Part shown: piece after piece, positions 10,986-11,278 of the stretch | Position numbering within the stretch: position 1 is the first letter of the stretch | Layout of the letters: every line of letters starts with the position of its first letter | Origin: Candidatus Micrarchaeum sp. | Lineage (GTDB): Archaea > Micrarchaeota > Micrarchaeia > CAILAH01 | Assembly (NCBI GenBank): GCA_020723045.1 | Contig: DYJQ01000031.1 | Location: 1 to 11,278, forward strand | Direction of reading: 5' to 3' | DNA length: 11,278 nucleotides | The notes under the pieces: generated by a model | Databases searched by the model: none | What the model was told of the DNA's origin: nothing | Seen by the model: the letters and a program-made list of their open reading frames with translations, nothing else | Program-made: the position numbers and the translations under genes

Positions 10986-11278
10986 TACATATCACACACC
11001 TCACAACACGATCCCGTGATCGTATAATGTTCACTATCGCTTGTCCACTCCACATATCTGTTGCTACTCCCACCACATGCCCCATAAATATGTGGGTAGG
11101 CAAAAATCGCTGCGCATATTTGCACTACATACACACACAGGAACACGTTGTCAATTATACAACGGTGCACAGCATACACAGCATACACAGATAGCAACAC
11201 ATAAATCAGCGGTTGTGGTAAACGATACACACAGTACAAACACACATTAGTGCTAGGCATCAGCACATAAATCACTAA
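10985..11278 (-). CDS. Doubtful hydrophobic ORF, open at the window edge
   Basis: The frame is open from the right edge to a TAG at 10985-10987, so the 5' end may lie outside; in-frame starts are a GTG at 11275 and an ATG at 11260. The product would be rich in Val, Tyr and Cys, with two hydrophobic stretches (LIYVLLSVYAVYAV and DNVFLCVYVVQICAAIF) and a polar end with CCEVC. The DNA is GT-rich with short repeats, which itself gives such residues, and there is no good ribosome binding site. It may be a small membrane protein or an artefact of low complexity. Confidence 0.3.
   Translation of the reverse strand, partial: LVIYVLMPSTNVCLYCVYRLPQPLIYVLLSVYAVYAVHRCIIDNVFLCVYVVQICAAIFAYPHIYGACGGSSNRYVEWTSDSEHYTITGSCCEVCDM

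Noticed and set aside
10836..11027. A 63-codon plus-strand ORF
   Set aside because: It lacks a ribosome binding site and a promoter, and its front comes from a T-rich low-complexity run.
10948..11055. A 35-codon minus-strand ORF with CVIC
   Set aside because: The G-rich site is 11 bases from the ATG, the frame overlaps the doubtful ORF at 10985, and it spans a palindrome. Support is too thin to list.
11126..11154. TTGACA-17-TATGTA on the minus strand as a promoter
   Set aside because: The -35 is perfect, but the -10 matches at only about three positions, and the surrounding GT repeats give chance matches.

Overview
The window looks like part of a tailed-bacteriophage genome, probably a large one, though the host cannot be named. 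The evidence is a dense run of small, mostly unknown genes that touch or overlap by a few bases (ATGA and TGATG junctions). There is also a stand-alone phage-style tRNA gene, a phage-type lytic transglycosylase, a lone QueE, and several small proteins of a type common in phages. Almost everything is on the minus strand, so it is read from high to low coordinates. Ribosome binding sites are strong (AGGAGG-like), and several decide TTG or GTG starts. There is no ribosomal RNA, insertion sequence, integrase or CRISPR array.

Layout in reading order. (a) 11278-10741 is low-complexity, GT-rich sequence with one doubtful partial ORF, followed by AT-rich noncoding DNA and a good promoter (10779-10808). 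(b) 10704-7606 is a tight array of ten or so small genes: a two-helix membrane protein, two unknown proteins, and a striking set of cysteine-rich proteins (10059, 9335, 8953, 8207, 7967, 7606). Several of these share one layout: CPxC, a second cysteine knuckle, then a C-x2-C-x5-7-C tail after a hydrophobic strand with an Arg and an Asp. (c) 7589-6384 holds a conserved phage-type protein with a C-terminal CxxC, tRNA-Thr(UGU), an acidic small protein, a small HTH protein and a shortened HigA-like HTH ORF. (d) 5921-6089 is a divergent promoter island with a palindrome. It drives the only plus-strand gene (6090-6404) and a second minus-strand run. (e) 5920-679 is that run: a Trp-rich protein, a CxxC protein, another member of the cysteine-rich family, a 777-residue PEP-synthase-like protein, a secreted lytic transglycosylase, a 21-residue membrane peptide, a 72-residue unknown, an eight-cysteine protein and QueE. 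(f) 490-678 is an AT-rich regulatory gap with repeated boxes also found in the divergent island. (g) 489-1 is the start of a DUF2201-type metallopeptidase, with a TTG start and a clear HELLH motif, running off the window.

The most interesting points are the following. The PEP-synthase-like protein keeps the ATP-grasp part and the phospho-histidine domain but has lost the signature residues of the pyruvate/PEP barrel, and it carries Asp where bacterial enzymes have the regulatory Thr. There is a dispersed family of cysteine-rich, probably zinc-binding proteins, one of them fused to a new domain. There are overlapping mini-genes of 21 and possibly 24 residues. Shared GTTATT and GCATTAAAA boxes occur in two regulatory gaps, and strong hairpins lie inside small ORFs. 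QueE makes a 7-deazaguanine precursor and may belong to a DNA or tRNA modification pathway whose other genes are outside the window. No established link between QueE, the PEP-synthase-like protein and the cysteine-rich family can be read from this sequence.
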